Positions 22,941 to 35,607 of a stretch of 64,000 bases of DNA are shown here, piece after piece. A program made the translations under genes and the position numbers. The notes beneath the pieces are model-generated. The model was not told the origin of the DNA. It did not search any database and was given only the letters and a program-made list of their open reading frames with translations. How positions within the stretch are numbered: the first letter of the stretch is position 1; every line of letters starts with the position of its first letter. The stretch covers positions 28,014,766 to 28,078,765 of the forward strand of contig JBCFYV010000012.1 in the NCBI GenBank assembly GCA_039000515.1. Direction: 5' to 3'. Source of the stretch: Timema cristinae. Lineage: Eukaryota; Arthropoda; Insecta; Phasmatodea; Timematidae.

Positions 22941-25190
22941 ATACTATATCAATTTAAGATGTTATACATTTGCAAACTTTAAATAATGTATTATTTTACG
23001 CTAGAAAAAAGTTGTTTTCTGTAATAATTTGTGAAATATTTAGCCCCTTATCTTTGAATACAATTTTCAAATTAAAAATTGGCACTATTTTATATTTTTT
23101 TGTGGTATAATATTTGTAACTCAATGATTAAAATATTCTAATTTTTTCTACACTTAAAAGATTTGTTGTTGCTATTTGTCTTTGTAATTTTAGCAACACT
23201 ATTAGCCAATTTTCCAAATCTTAGTTGAAAAACTAAAAAAACTTTCATACTTTTATAGTTATCTGGGATAGCCCATCCACCTTTTTGACAAATTTCAATT
23301 TTCTATAAAACAATTGGTTTTGGAAATTCCATTCCTAACTCTCCCTCTAACCCTATTTCACCAATTATTGAATTATAGTTGTTCAGACTCTATTAGTTAT
23401 TTGAGGTTGTCCCTATACATGTATGTAAATATTATAATTTTCTACCATACAGAAAACTTTTATTAGTTGTGGATTTTATTTTACTGCTGATGACGGGGAG
23501 CTCTGGAGGAAAAGTATGGGGTAATACTAGAAACAAAAACTTCATATCAACATCATATCAAAAAGTGCTTTAATTTTCAAAGGAAGTCATTGATGAGATG
23601 TACAGTTCCTTGAGTTAAATTTCAACCTCTGCATCGAAAGTTTGCCATTTCGGAAAAAGGTAAATATCAAAGTAAGCTGTTCGTCTTTGTTTCAACTGGG
23701 GTGTGAAGCTTAAGCCTGTGAGATGGGGCACATTGGCTGTCTGTACTCAGCCTTTAGTGCACTTCCCATTCCATAATTTCAGTTTCCTTATGTGCTACCA
23801 AAATAAGAATTCTAGTATAAAACCAGTTTTTCAAGACTTAATTTCAAACACAAATGTAGGTTTGTTTCAAAAACCACAATGCTAGAACGACATTTTAAGA
23901 TTTAGGTAAGCTACAACCAAAGTGGATGGCTTATGATACCGAAATTCTAAACATATAGTTTATATTGAAACTTCAGATAATTAGAAAAGATTAATTATTT
24001 TAATTGTAGATGGCTGTTCATTACAACCGAGTCCACTAAATTTAGAATAGATTAATGTTTAATAATAGTGAAAGAAAATAACCAATAGGTGAAGCACACC
24101 TTTATGTTTTTTTTACTACGCCGGCTTATTCTAAGCTTCAAGTTGATAATGTTCTTGGTTTTTAAGATACCTGTGGCAGTAATCCCGCAGTCTTAAGAGT
24201 AAGGCTAGAACTACAATATTGAAGTTAAAAGACGTGCCTGTGTCACATTCTTAAGTTTCACTGAGTACATATGCTAAGTTATTCTCGTTCTATGTTTGCT
24301 GGTTTTGGAACTGTCCACAAATCTCATCATTTGATCTAAGGTGGTGTGTGAAGGAGACGCGAGAAAAGGACAGTGTTTTTGTAGTTTTTGTTCAAAACTT
24401 TTTTTTCAAAATATTGGTTTAATAGAAACATAGAGTTTAGTTTTACACAAATGGCGATATCGACAGTTCTTTAATATCTGTCATGACCACAGCGGCAGTA
24501 GATAAGAAACTTTTAAATGAAGAGAAAAAAAAATTCCATTATATTTCAGGTGCACCCTTGACATATATTAAAGAAGTGTTGATGTCACCATGTGAAGAAA
24601 ATTAGGCTATGTTTCTACTGGAAAATTAATTGATTTATTATACTAAAAAAGTTTTGATAACAAAATTTAAAAAACACTAAACTTTTCTCGCGTTATTTTC
24701 CCCTATGAATCAAACTCAAAATATATTGAAAGGGTAGAAATAATAATTCCGAGATGCAAAAATTACTCCAAGGTTCATATCTTCGGTTATCCCTAATTTA
24801 ATTTGCAAAGTTTCGTAGTCTTGAGGGGACAAAGTACCCAAAAGTTTATAAAAACACTTAATAATTTGTTGTATATTTGCTAGTAAAATTAAGATTTTAC
24901 TATTCAATGTTTCATATTGTTTTGGTTCAGGAACACATTTTATGAGGTATATAGTTTCCAGTAACAAATTTTATGTACTATATTTATAAAATTTGTAAGA
25001 ATAATTTTTTTTATCTATCTATGATATCCCTTTGTGGTAGATCTCTATGATTTATTTCTATAGGTTGGTAATAATATATTTGTTCAATTGTTTCTAAACA
25101 TGCAGTTTATAAAGTTTGTTTATCTATTGTTTGTAATTCAATTCATAGTTAGTTATTTATAGTGGTTTTTACTAATTAAGTGATAATATA
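22941..25190. other. noncoding; one unexplained open frame
   Basis: AT-rich. The minus-strand frame at 24716-24967 (83 codons, with KLLGTLSPQDYETLQIKLGI) has less biased composition than its neighbours, but I recognise no family and see no splice sites. Treat it as unassigned. Confidence 0.35.
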
Positions 25191-25192
25191 TA

Positions 25193-26510
25193 AAGCACCT
25201 AGGTCAAAGGTGTTTGGTAAACTAAAGTTTTCAGGAAATAGATATAGTATTAAAAAAGAAATAACAACACTCTCAAGAGAAATTATTTCAGAAAATTGCA
25301 TAGCCCCAATTGACATTCCAAGTCCTAGTAGTTCTTCTCTCAGTTCATCTAGAAAATAAACTCAAATATTGGGAAATGTGTGGTGACAAAACCGATTATC
25401 TTGCAAGTAAAATGCTTGAATGAAGTATTTTGTTAGATTTAAATATATAATATAAGAACATTTTTAATTTTGTAAGATGCCGTGACTGTGGTGCTGAAGA
25501 TTTTGTTGAATTAGTTGAACTTCCTGATAGAAGACAAGGTATTGTTGCAAACTTACTGCTTGTGTGTAAAACTTGTAATGCTGATTGTTCATTTATGACC
25601 ACAAATAAAACTGAAAATGGTCATTATGACACCAATTTGAGACTTGTGTATGCCTTTTGAAATATAAGCAAAGTCCAGGCGTCAGCAGAAACATTCTGTT
25701 CCGTCATGGAATTATCACAGCTGCCAACCAGATTTTTTAAATATAACAAAGTAATGAATAATTCTACAGATAAAACTTCAATGCTAAATGCAACGAGACA
25801 AGCAGCGATTCATAATAATGGAGGCAGTGATATTAGTGGAGCATTTGATGGATCATGGCAAAAGCGGGGACACACGTCGTTGGATGGAGTAGTTATTGTT
25901 ACAAGCTTAGACAATGGCAAAATGATTGATTTGGAATGCTTGTCAAAATATTGTACCAAATTCAAAAGTATCAAAGCTAATAAAGAACATGTAAATTGAG
26001 TGGCAAATTATAAAGGAACAAGTGGAGGCATGGAGGTTTCTGGAGTTCTAAAATTGTTCAAACTATCTTAAGATCGTAATGTTCCGGTACGTTACGTGAA
26101 TTATTTAGATAATGGTGACAGTAACTTGAGAAAACTGTTTTGAAAACAACCCCTATGGTTAAGGTTTTAGTATAAAAAAGTTAGAATGTGTAGGTCACGT
26201 TCAGAAAAGGATGGACACTCACCTTCGTTGATCGCGCCAAGCTCACAAAGGCAGAAAACACTCTGATGGTAAATTACTATCGGTTAGAGGTCGATTGACC
26301 GATGGTGATATTGATGACCTTCAGATATATTGTGGATCTGCTACTAGAAGTAACACTTACAGCTTAGATGCTATGAAAAAAGCTGTTTGGTCAACATTCT
26401 TTCACAAGCTATCAACTGATTAAGATCCGCAACATCAGGTCTATGTCTACTAGGAGGCGATTCCTGGTGCAAGAATAACCGCGCTGCTACACGGGGGGAA
26501 GCCTGCCTCA
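25193..26510 (+). pseudogene. Mutator-like transposase-type protein, multiply broken
   Basis: Consecutive fragments in several frames keep the order of one family. First a basic start (KVFGKLKFSGNRYSIKKE), then CRDCGAEDFVELVELPDRRQ with a CxxC knuckle and a following CKTCNADC. Next comes the core DGSWQKRGHTSLDGVVIVTS (within 25706-25999), then SKYCTKFKS, YKGTSGGMEVSGVLKLF, NYLDNGDSN, KLECVGHVQKRM, GRLTDGDIDDLQIYCGSATR and KKAVWSTFFHKLSTD. DGTWxKRGHxSLxGVV, YxGxSGxME, and LGDGDS followed by KxExVGHVQKRM typify the Mutator-like transposase domain widespread in arthropods and cnidarians. At least four stops or frameshifts are evident (25358, 25999, 26069, 26143 region). Terminal repeats were not found. 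It is not functional. Confidence 0.8.
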
Positions 26511-28079
26511 ACCATGACCATTCCAATCTCAATTTCACTTTTTAGTTATATTTATAAAGCTATAACCAACATCCACTATAAATTTCAATACAATTTAATA
26601 TTTGTTTTGCAAAATATATGTAATAAATATTGTAAATTTAGGCGGGGCAAAATAGGACCTACTGTGTCCCCTTGAAGTGACATTGTTATTACACAAATGT
26701 ATCCAAGATTTTATTTGATTTTCTTGTCTTCTCTTAAGTTTAAGCCTCTTTTTTAACGGGAGAATCTATGTATTTTTTATAAATATGAATATGTAAATAT
26801 AAGATTAAGTCAAATAAAGATGTTGAACGTTAAATAGGCATATGTGTAAGTTCTACTATGTTAAATAAACATTAATTGCCTGCTAATGTGAATACAAAAC
26901 AACCAACACACAATAGTTTATCTTTTATTTTAAGATTGAAAGGTACGAGTATGCTGTAATTACTGTTTGGATTGCATTTGATTTGGCGATTAAGTAAGAG
27001 TTAAATTGATTAATTCTTTATTCAATAGGGAAATAAAACGTTGATCACATGGTTTAACACAAAACATTTGAAAAACGTTAATTTTATTGAATTTTAAAAG
27101 AAAATAATCATACAGCTTCTGTGTAAGACGGACATCCATGTTATATATCCATGAGTGATTTCAGCGCAATCGGTTTAGTGGTTTTTGCGTTAAGGAGGAA
27201 CATACAGAGACCATCTTGTTATATATATATAATATATATATATATATATAATAAATATATATATATAATATATATATATATATTTTGTGTGTGTATATTT
27301 AAGTATTAACACTATGGGTAACTAATAACAAACCTAAAGTAAAACGTGGGTCTTGAATTTACCTCCTGTCTTCCCCACCACAGTCTTACCTTCTTTTATG
27401 ACTATAAGAATATAAATACGTTAAGAGGGTATAGATTAGGAAGGTAGAATATTTAGTAAAAGTACTAGAATTTGCGTGAAGGGTGAGTGGTAAACCCTCT
27501 AGGAAGAGTACACGTGTTCTAAATTCATAGCGGGACCTCATTGATGTAGGAAACTAGACAATATGAGCGTGAGATTTAGTGCACGAGCCTAAGAGAAATG
27601 TGAGATAGAGAAATTTAAATTATTTATTTCTGGAGAAATTACAGTTAGTTAAATGCGTTCTAATAAAGCAGTGAAAGTTTCTAGTTCTCCTCACACATTC
27701 ACGTACCTATCGACTATAGCGCTTCGTGGTTGAATGTGTAAATAACGTTGGGTCTGCTGTATTACTAAATATTACAGTCAAATCTTTAAATTGATATCAT
27801 CCCCCATCTCCTAATATTTAGCGGTCAGAAAATGTTACCCACCAATTGTCATCTCAAGATGACGTTATTTGTTTGGATTTATTTTTAGTATATCATCAAT
27901 AGCATAGTTAAAATAACTTTAAAGTTGGCTTGAGCATTTACCAACATATCACACCTCACCCCGCTCCTCCCCCTACAACCCTATTTGACATATATATATA
28001 TATATTATATATGTCTATTCTTTAGTGCCCACCAACGCCGGTAAAAAAAAAACTAAGTCTCAGCCGTTGACCTTAATTT
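26511..28079. other. noncoding; LINE-like tail phrase, AT microsatellites, SINE B remnant
   Basis: At about 27150-27215 the phrase CAGCGCAATCGGTTTAGTGG then TTTTTGCGTTAAGGAGGAAC resembles the 3' end of dispersed non-LTR-type repeats. (AT)n tracts follow at 27223-27285 and 27991-28010. A weak minus-strand SINE B remnant lies at about 27415-27560. No gene. Confidence 0.35.
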
Positions 28080-28530
28080 AATTCATCCATCCTGAGTTCC
28101 GCCCCCCCTCTCCCCCCCTCGTTCCCACCTACTCTCGACAACAGGAACGCTGCTGTTGCGGTTGAAACAAAACACTACCGATATGGCGTTACCATACACA
28201 AGGTTTTAATGCAATTAATAATCGGTGGCTTTGTTTCGCTAAAGGGCTTGTGTTTCCTTTATTATTACGATATGAAATGTTGGTTAAGTTAAGCTTGAAG
28301 CCTTAATACTGTTACATAATCCTTCCTCCTCGTGAAACTCTCAACCCCCATCCCTTATATTACATCCCTCTTACCACCTACCCCTTCTCCGTGCAACCCT
28401 CCCAGCCCCCTTCTTGCAAGATGTGGGTCGAGATCGACGATGTACCCGTCTACAGTGGTTCTCACAATCACCGCCCCTGCGTTAACAATATCTATGGACA
28501 CAGCGATGATTGCGTGATTAAGTGAATAGA
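28080..28530. promoter_or_regulatory. GC-skewed island, candidate regulatory element
   Basis: C-rich tracts (28100-28118 and 28340-28415) flank a core with homeodomain-type ATGCAATTAATAATC (about 28209), CTTTGTTTC and CCTTTATTATTACG. The layout, C-rich tract plus AT core, resembles the island at 52480-53020. No exon. Function inferred from motif content only. Confidence 0.3.
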
Positions 28531-28799
28531 GAAACTTGTCTAAAATAACAATGCTAGCCTTTCACACGTTTGGGTTATGAGTATATAATTATAATACCTA
28601 GCAATTTACATCAGCACTAAAACTATATTAAATTATAATATTCAACATCCACTTAGCAGTTTTATGAAAGCTCCTAGTTTTAAAATCCTGAACTAACTAC
28701 GAAAATCATAAAGCAATCATTGTAATTAATACATTTAATATTTGAGACTCAGGGGTGGGAAAATATGGTGATGAGTGAGTCAGTGAGTTAATGATTATG

Positions 28800-29010
28800 T
28801 TTTGCCTTTTATTATAGAGATTGCGCTAATTTGGTTAGGATGAAGAAGGTATAATTTATAGAAATGTATTCGATTTTGGGTGGAGGGAGAGAAGGAAAGA
28901 ATTTAGGAAATATCATACTCAGTACATCCAACCTGAATCCGAACCCAACCCTCCCCATATCCGGCAAACATACTATATAAGGTTAACATTTTAATCTAGG
29001 TATCCAATGA
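28800..29010 (-). mobile_element. SINE family B, decayed
   Basis: Reversed B body is visible: GGTGGAGGGAGAGAAGGAAA corresponds to the inverted TCTCCCTCCACG segment, followed by reversed head-like sequence with CCGAACCCAACCC. The tail is poorly preserved. Confidence 0.5.
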
Positions 29011-29049
29011 TGCAGGATTGGCTCCTTTGTACCTACTGCCAAGCAAAAA

Positions 29050-29460
29050 GTGCCGCCAAAAACATTAAGTTTCAAGGGGTGCTCAACCCACTATTATATA
29101 TCTAGTTGCCGCTAGTCTCAATGTCTGCTCAGCCAACGATCATATCTCTATCTAACCCTTCCTTCACCTCTGACAAGACGTGTATTAATTACAACTTGTG
29201 AATGTGTGGAATACCAGGCCTCCACCGTGGTTAGGATCTCACGTTAAACTGTAGGTCCTTCATTTCATCTCACAATCGCCCTACCATCACACTTTATCGT
29301 AAGTGCGCATATCCCGAACGGATAGTAAGACGCGGTGCTAATAATAATAAAATAATAATAATAATAATAATAAATCACGAGTTGCCACTATTCTCAATGG
29401 CTGCTCAACCCACGATTATATCGCTCGCTATCTTCCATTAGTGTCAATGGCAATGTGTTA
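29050..29460. repeat. ~56-bp direct repeat interrupted by a SINE A
   Basis: Units of the form TTGCCRCTA-TCTCAATG-CTGCTCAACCCACGAT-TATATC occur at about 29077 (partial), 29106 and 29379, with a partial one at 29430. Removing the SINE (29154-29370) restores ~56-bp spacing. Confidence 0.55.
29154..29370 (+). mobile_element. SINE family A, 5'-truncated
   Basis: Begins inside the A body (CCCTTCCTTCACCTCTGACA) and runs through the diagnostic tail to a long (TAA)n. The head with pol III boxes is absent. Confidence 0.85.
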
Positions 29461-29486
29461 AATTTCTAGACAGATTATATATATAT

Positions 29487-29530
29487 TAAAAGCGTATAAC
29501 CCGAACGGGTAGTAACACTTTGTACTAAAA
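29487..29530 (+). mobile_element. SINE A/B shared tail fragment
   Basis: Only the 3' tail remains: GCGTATAACCCGAACGGGTA followed by a TAA-rich run. Confidence 0.6.
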
Positions 29531-29920
29531 ATAATCAATGAATATATAGATTGTATTGATTTCGATGACCTATCGTGTTGCTGCAAAGATCAAAACGAGA
29601 CTGATACCAGTATTCCCTCTGCCGATGACTCAAGCATACAAGCAAGATAAATCTGCTTAAGGTGACAATGCTTCGGAATTTAAACATCAAATTGAGAATA
29701 AGACAGAACTTGAGGAAATTCATCCTAAACACCAAAACTTCAAGATAAGAGGTTCAAGAGAGTTCTTGTTTGGGAAAAGAAGAGTTATCAAAATATCAAA
29801 TCATAATATTTTTAGGGCCGATCTTATGACAAACGGATAAATATTGCTCTCGGGAGGCTAGAGATAGCATCCAGATAAAGGTTATCAGCCACTTTAATAT
29901 TTTACGCATACTATGAACTG

Positions 29921-29956
29921 AATTTATCTTCCGGATAGCTATCTGAAGGATAAATA
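29921..29956. repeat. 36-bp imperfect palindrome
   Basis: AATTTATCTTCCGGATAG faces CTATCTGAAGGATAAAT around a perfect GATAGCTATC centre. A short hairpin of unknown role. Confidence 0.5.
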
Positions 29957-31528
29957 AATTTTAATGCAAAAAAACGCAAGGATGGTACGGTTTTTACTGG
30001 TGAGCGCATGTGTATAAGCCCTGCTGCTACCGATACAACCTAGCAAGTGGCTACAACACTCAACATTTGTAAATAATGACGGCTAAACGAGTGCGAGTAA
30101 GCAAATAGCATGACGTGGGCGAAGAAGCTAAGATGTCTTTCAAGTACTAATTTCGGTGTCTGCCAAAATGTGGCCAATAGTTGGGTCCAACGTTTACAAA
30201 ATTTCATTTATTGTACTCACATTTTGATAATTTGTTCTTATATAAATATAACACTACAAATAGCTTGTCAGTTTTTATAAAAGTGTGAATTAAATGCTCT
30301 AAATTTGTATATAGTTAGAGCCTGGACCTGTGCCTACTAAACACGTGAACTAAGATTTTAACCTAAAAACAGTTTCTGATTGGCAAAACCTCATGAAAAA
30401 CAACGCGTCACTATGGCAAAGACCATTAATAATGTTTACTGTATTTATGTTGTTTTATTTTTTATAATAAAATCAAATATAGTTTCTATGTGTTGTTCAT
30501 TTTACTCTTTCCTCTCAACCTTCCACCAGACAGGTTTAGACTAGTCGGAAAGTAGGTTTTGTCAACCTTTGCTCAGACTCTTCACTACCCGTATGATGAC
30601 TCCTTTCAGCTGAGACAGGCTGAGACTTGTTTAGGTTATGGGGTGAGGAGTGACTAATTGATTAAATTTTTGGCAAGCCTGATTAAAAAACTCCGAATAT
30701 CAAAACATAGTAGTTCTACATTAAACACACAGCAACAAAAACCATTAGACTTTTATTTAAACAACAAGACATAAGATATGTAAAGTGGTTAAGCACTTAA
30801 TATTCAAAGCCGTTTAACTTTGTATTTGTTTTAAAAGCAAATTAGAATCATTAAAAATAATTGCACGTTGTAAATAAAATCAAGGCAGTTTATCACGCAC
30901 TAATCTTCCATCTAGCGTGATTGAAACACAGATCATTCAGACAATGTTAGCATGATGATCGTATAGTATTAACTCCTCTAAGTGTAAATTATTGTATAAC
31001 CAATAATATGCGTTAAAGAACGATTCTCTAGTTATTTTAATAAGTTCCTATACGAATTTGATATGGAGGGAGCTGTTCAAATCGTTAAAACCTCTTGAGA
31101 CAGATGGATAGGTTTATAGAGTTGAAAGCTAATACTCTCTGACTTTTATGGTTTTCAAAATAAATTGTATGTGATATGTGAAAATTCTGGATATTGTATT
31201 TTACTATCGGGCCCGGGATTATTGTGCAATTAATTGAAACAACGATCGATTCTGTTAATGACTCCAAAGGAACGCTTTCAAAGTTGTCCTCGTATGAACA
31301 AGCAATATACATCATTAGAGAAAGTTATTGTAAACTTGAGTCTATTGATGTAAAATTAACTATAGCTCTGACAGGTATGAACACGTTTGAATTGATTAAT
31401 CCCTCAATGCTTAAAATATCCAATGAAGCAAATAAACTAAAGTTCTAACAGGTTCGAACATGTTTTAATCAACCCAACATATTGAAGCTAGCTAAATATA
31501 TATTTTATAAACTGACACTAAATAAAGC
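29957..31528. other. noncoding; one unassigned open frame
   Basis: No gene is supported. The plus-strand frame 31194-31448 (with SVNDSKGTLSKLSSYEQAIY) is not recognised, lacks clear splice borders and overlaps a frame of similar length on the other strand. Confidence 0.35.
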
Positions 31529-31641
31529 TTAAACTGTAGGTCCTCCATTTCATCTCACATTCACCCTACTATATCACATTAGCATAAATGCGTACATCCC
31601 GAGCGGGTAGTAAGACGCGCTAATAATAATAATGATAATAA
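31529..31641 (+). mobile_element. SINE family A, 3' fragment
   Basis: Starts at TTAAACTGTAGGTCC and ends in GAGCGGGTAGTAAGACGC plus (TAA)n. 5'-truncated. Confidence 0.85.
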
Positions 31642-32069
31642 TATAGGCTTAAGAAGCCGTATCTATCCTAAATTCTAATTACATTATATCTATTTATATG
31701 ATATTAGGGAATCGTCTACTATATCGGCCACCTTCTGATCCGTTAGCTGAGAAAACCTGGATGATAGCAAGAAGCTCAGGCTTAAATACGACAATCAAAC
31801 GTCGATCGAACTTGGTTCGTAGCACTTTCAAACTCCTAACGTGGGAACTATGACCTAAATCCAACTTTGTAAGTTTGGTACTGACTAGCCTGCCCGTTCA
31901 CAGGGCATTCCGAAGTACGACAGCTGACGCGTTTGAATACATGATTAGACGGGACAAGCACAAAAGGTAGACAGTGCTTAAGCGGTGTGATGATGTCTCA
32001 GAAGGGGTTTTACACTTTATTTATTAGCAGGTAAGAAAGAGAGAAATATAAACTGTTGCCAATAGGGTC

Positions 32070-32530
32070 AGGACGCTAACTAATGTGAGAGAACAAGAAA
32101 GATAATACTTTTGCAATAAGCTCACGAGTTGACGGTTTAGCTAATCTCTGTGCATCTTTGATGATATGGAGAGAACTGGCAATGGACTTGTTCTCGAGGA
32201 GACCGGATTTTAATGCTTGATCAACTATGATTGGAAGTGACAATTTATCTTGTCAGAACTGGAACTAGAGGGTCAAGATTATGGTTTGGCAAGATAAATG
32301 CAGCTGAGAACTTTGTTTCCACACTTAGTTCAAAATGTTTATCAAAGCGAAAGGGTTCATGAACGACAGCGGAGACTTCCTCTTCAAGGAGGTATCAATC
32401 ATCATGAGACGGATATTGATCCTGATGTAGCTCACTATACGCTTTTACAACCCTTTGAGTAAAAGTTTCTCTCCAAGGAATAAGTGGAACGTTGACTGGA
32501 TAACTACTTTTAATCTTTGACTGTCCTATG
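32070..32530 (-). pseudogene. decayed coding stretch, family not recognised
   Basis: Read on the minus strand from an ATG near 32530, a coherent protein-like sequence appears: PVNVPLIPWRETFTQRVVKA, then YSELHQDQYPSHDD, an in-frame TGA, LLEEEVSAVVHEPFRFDKHF, ELSVETKFSAAFILPNHN and LDPLVPVL. After a one-base frame change it continues with KLSLPIIVDQALKSGLLENK, SLHIIKDAQRLAKPSTREL and IAKVLSFLF. Amino-acid composition is balanced and amphipathic, unlike chance AT-rich frames. About 150 codons survive with one stop and one frameshift. I do not recognise the family. A gag-like or other mobile-element protein, a viral relic or a retropseudogene are all possible. Confidence 0.5.
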
Positions 32531-32539
32531 ATAGTGGCC

Positions 32540-32960
32540 ATGTGCTATATGTTCATACATGTCCAGACATATTCATACATATTCAAACATGATCAGACAT
32601 ATTTTGAGACATTTAAGACATGTTCAAACATATTTAGACACTTTAATGAATTAATCAATCAAGTTGTCATTCATACATGTTAAAACCTGTTCGTATTTGT
32701 TCAGACTTTTTTGGATAGTAGTATGATAATTGTGTCTTACCGCAAACATCTCGGGGAAATTACTGATAAGGGGTTTGAATGTTTGGTTACAATCTTGAAT
32801 TTTGGTGGCAATTTCTATTTTCCCAGTTGTTCAATCATGTAATGACATGTTAAAATCTATGTTCAGAAATGTTCAGATGTGTTCAGACAAGCCCGAACCT
32901 GCGCAAAACTGTTGAGACCGGTATGAGCCTGTCTAGACAATTCTATGCCTTTTCAGACCT
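32540..32960. repeat. degenerate ~10-12-bp repeat (TGTTCAGACAT type)
   Basis: Variants of CATGTTCAGACATATTCA recur many times at 32550-32710 and again at 32850-32960. Strongly diverged simple array with no coding signal. Confidence 0.6.
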
Positions 32961-33014
32961 GTCCAGCAGCCGTACACGTGCCTCAAAAAATATACCAGGT
33001 TCCCTCTTTTTACT

Positions 33015-33402
33015 CTACTGTTAACATTATAGATGTACCAAAAAAACGCAAAAACAATTTATTAAAACTCTCGCCATAATATTTTATTAACACTACAAAT
33101 ATACCAATAAATTAAAATCACTCTTTATTAACAGTAAGGTGACCTGGTGGTCTAGGGGTAAGGTGTCAGACTTCTATGCTGGCGGCCGGGGTTCAATCCT
33201 CGGTCCCGGCAAAGATTTATCTGATTACCAAACCCTTCCTTCACCTCTGACAAGACATCTTGTGAATGTGGGGAATGCCAGGCCTCCACCGTGGTTCGGA
33301 TTCCACGTTAAACTGTAGGTCCTTCATTTCATCTCGCAATCACCCTACCATTACACATTAGCGTAAGTGCGTGTAACCCGAACGGGTAGTAAGACGCGGT
33401 GC

Positions 33403-33440
<38 letters not shown>

Positions 33441-35235
33441 TTAAAAGTACAGTAATACCTCAAACATCGCAAACACAGTTTATTAACACACCAAATATTC
33501 CGATAACATCCTAATCAGAGATTAAAACTACTATAAATATTCCAAAAACATCGCAATCACAGTTTATTAACACCACAGAGATACCAAAATAATCCCAAAA
33601 TAGTTTATTAACGCTACAGCGATTAAAAAAAATCACAATCGCAATTTATTAACACCAAAGAGATAAAAAAAAAGAAATCAACCACAGTTTATTATCACTA
33701 AATAAATACCAAGAACATTGCAATTACAGTTTATTAAAACTACAGAGATACCAAAAACGTAGAAATAATTAGAGTATATTAAAACTACGGAAATATCAAA
33801 AATAGAGCATTTTATTAATAATGCAGATGTACCAATAAAACATCGTTATTACAGTTTACTAACAATGAAAAAATACAAAAATACATCGTAATCAAACTTT
33901 AACACTAAAGAGATACTAAAACAATAGTAATTACGGTTTTTTAACACTACATAGATATCTAAAATATCTCAATTACAGTTTAGTGACACTACAAAGGTAT
34001 GGAAAACACTACATCACAGTTTGTTGACACTAAAGAAATACCAAAAACATCGTGAAAACAGTTTATTAATACTTCAAATATTCCGAAAACATTGCAATCA
34101 CAGTTTATTAACATCACAGAAATACTAAAATAATCACAAAATAGTTTATTGACGCTACAGAGATAAAAAAAAATATCAATTGCAATTTATTAACACCAAA
34201 TAGAGAGAAAAGATATCAATCACAGTTTATTATCACTAAATAAATACCAAGAACATCGCAATTACAGTTTATTAAAACTACAGAGATACCAAAAACGTAG
34301 AAATAATTAGAGTATATTAAAACTACGGAAATATCAAAAATAGAGCATTTTATTCATAATGCAGATGTACCAATAAAACATCGTTATTACAGTTTACTAA
34401 CAATGCAAAAATACAAAAATACATCGTAATCAAACTTTAACACTAAAGAGATACTAAAACAATAGTAATTACGGTTTTTTAATACTACATAGATATCTAA
34501 AATATCTCAATTACAGTTTAGTGACACTACAAAGATATGGAAAACACTACATCACAGTTTGTTGACACTAAAAAAATACCAAAAACATCGCGAAAACAAT
34601 TTAGTAATACTTCAAATATTCCAAGAACATTGCAATTACAGTTTATTAACATCACAGAGATACTAAAATAATCACAAAATAGTTTATTGACGCTACAGAG
34701 ATAAAAAAAATCACAATTGCAATTTATTAACACCAAATAGAGAGAGAAGATCGCAATCACAGTTTATTATCACTACATAAAAACCAAAAACATCACAATT
34801 ACAGTTTATTAATACTACAGAGATACCAAAAAAATAAAAATTAGAGTTTATTAAAACTACAGAAATATCAAAAATATATCAATCACATTTTATTACTAAT
34901 GCAGATGTACCAAAAACATCATTATTACAGTTTACTAATAATACAAAAAGACAAAATACAAATACATCGTAATCAAAGTTTAACACTTAAAGAGATACTA
35001 AAACAATAGTAATTATAGTTTTTTAACACAACAGAGATATCGAAAATATTTCATTACAGTTTAGTGACACTACAAAGATATGGAAAACAGCACATCACAG
35101 TTTATTGACACTAAAGAAATACCAAAAACATCGCGAAAACAGTTTATTAACACTACAGTGATAACTAAAACATTTAAATTACAGTTTATAACACTTTAGA
35201 GATTAAAAAATCAACATTGCAATCATAGTGTATTG
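33015..35235. repeat. satellite: ~41-bp monomer in ~540-bp higher-order units
   Basis: The monomer is close to ACAGTTTATTAACACTACAGAGATACCAAAAACATCGCAATT, diverged between neighbours. Whole blocks repeat: the same marker phrase lies at 33562, 34103 and 34641 (spacings 541 and 538), giving three higher-order units of about 13 monomers. A SINE A at 33137-33440 interrupts the left edge. Open frames inside are by-products of the repeat. Confidence 0.85.
33137..33440 (+). mobile_element. SINE family A, full-length, in satellite
   Basis: Complete head (GGTGACCTGGTGGTCTAGGG), body and tail ending in about twelve TAA units. It makes a good reference copy of the family. Target duplication not resolved because the flanks are satellite. 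Confidence 0.9.
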
Positions 35236-35379
35236 GCACTACATATACACTGTTCCGGTTTTTATTTATTAGTATTATATACACGTATATTGAGTTTGTC
35301 GCAAACTTCCGGTACAGTGCTAAAACACGCGCTCAATTCTTGCCACTCTCAGTCCCGTTGCTCGACTATCTTTCTCTCG

Positions 35380-35607
35380 TCACAACCCCTCCACTCGGCC
35401 TGATGGAATATATCCTATCAGAGGAGTGGACCAAGTTTGGTGACCATTCAGGACTGCCTCAAGCATGGCCTCGCTTGCTACAATATTCCCCTCGTATTTT
35501 GGGCTTGACCCAGTGCCCACAAAATTATACCCAGCTTGATACTGCTCTGGTACGCGTGAATCTCGTTTTGGGTAGCGTCGTTTGGACTCTATCCCCTGCT
35601 TGGACAT
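35380..35607 (-). pseudogene. gypsy pol C-terminal tail
   Basis: The frame MSKQGIESKRRYPKRDSRVP then EQYQAGY sits directly 3' of the integrase remnant on the same strand. Lys/Arg-rich tails with RYPxRxRxPPxxY are usual at the end of gypsy pol. The plus-strand frame over the same DNA (35340-35762) is its shadow. Confidence 0.45.

Noticed and set aside
24716..24967. 83-codon minus-strand frame as a gene
   Set aside because: Composition is slightly protein-like, but no family, start context or splice sites could be seen. Left unassigned.
34527..34760. 77-residue Cys/Asn-rich minus-strand frame
   Set aside because: Lies wholly in the 41-bp satellite and its repeats mirror the monomers.
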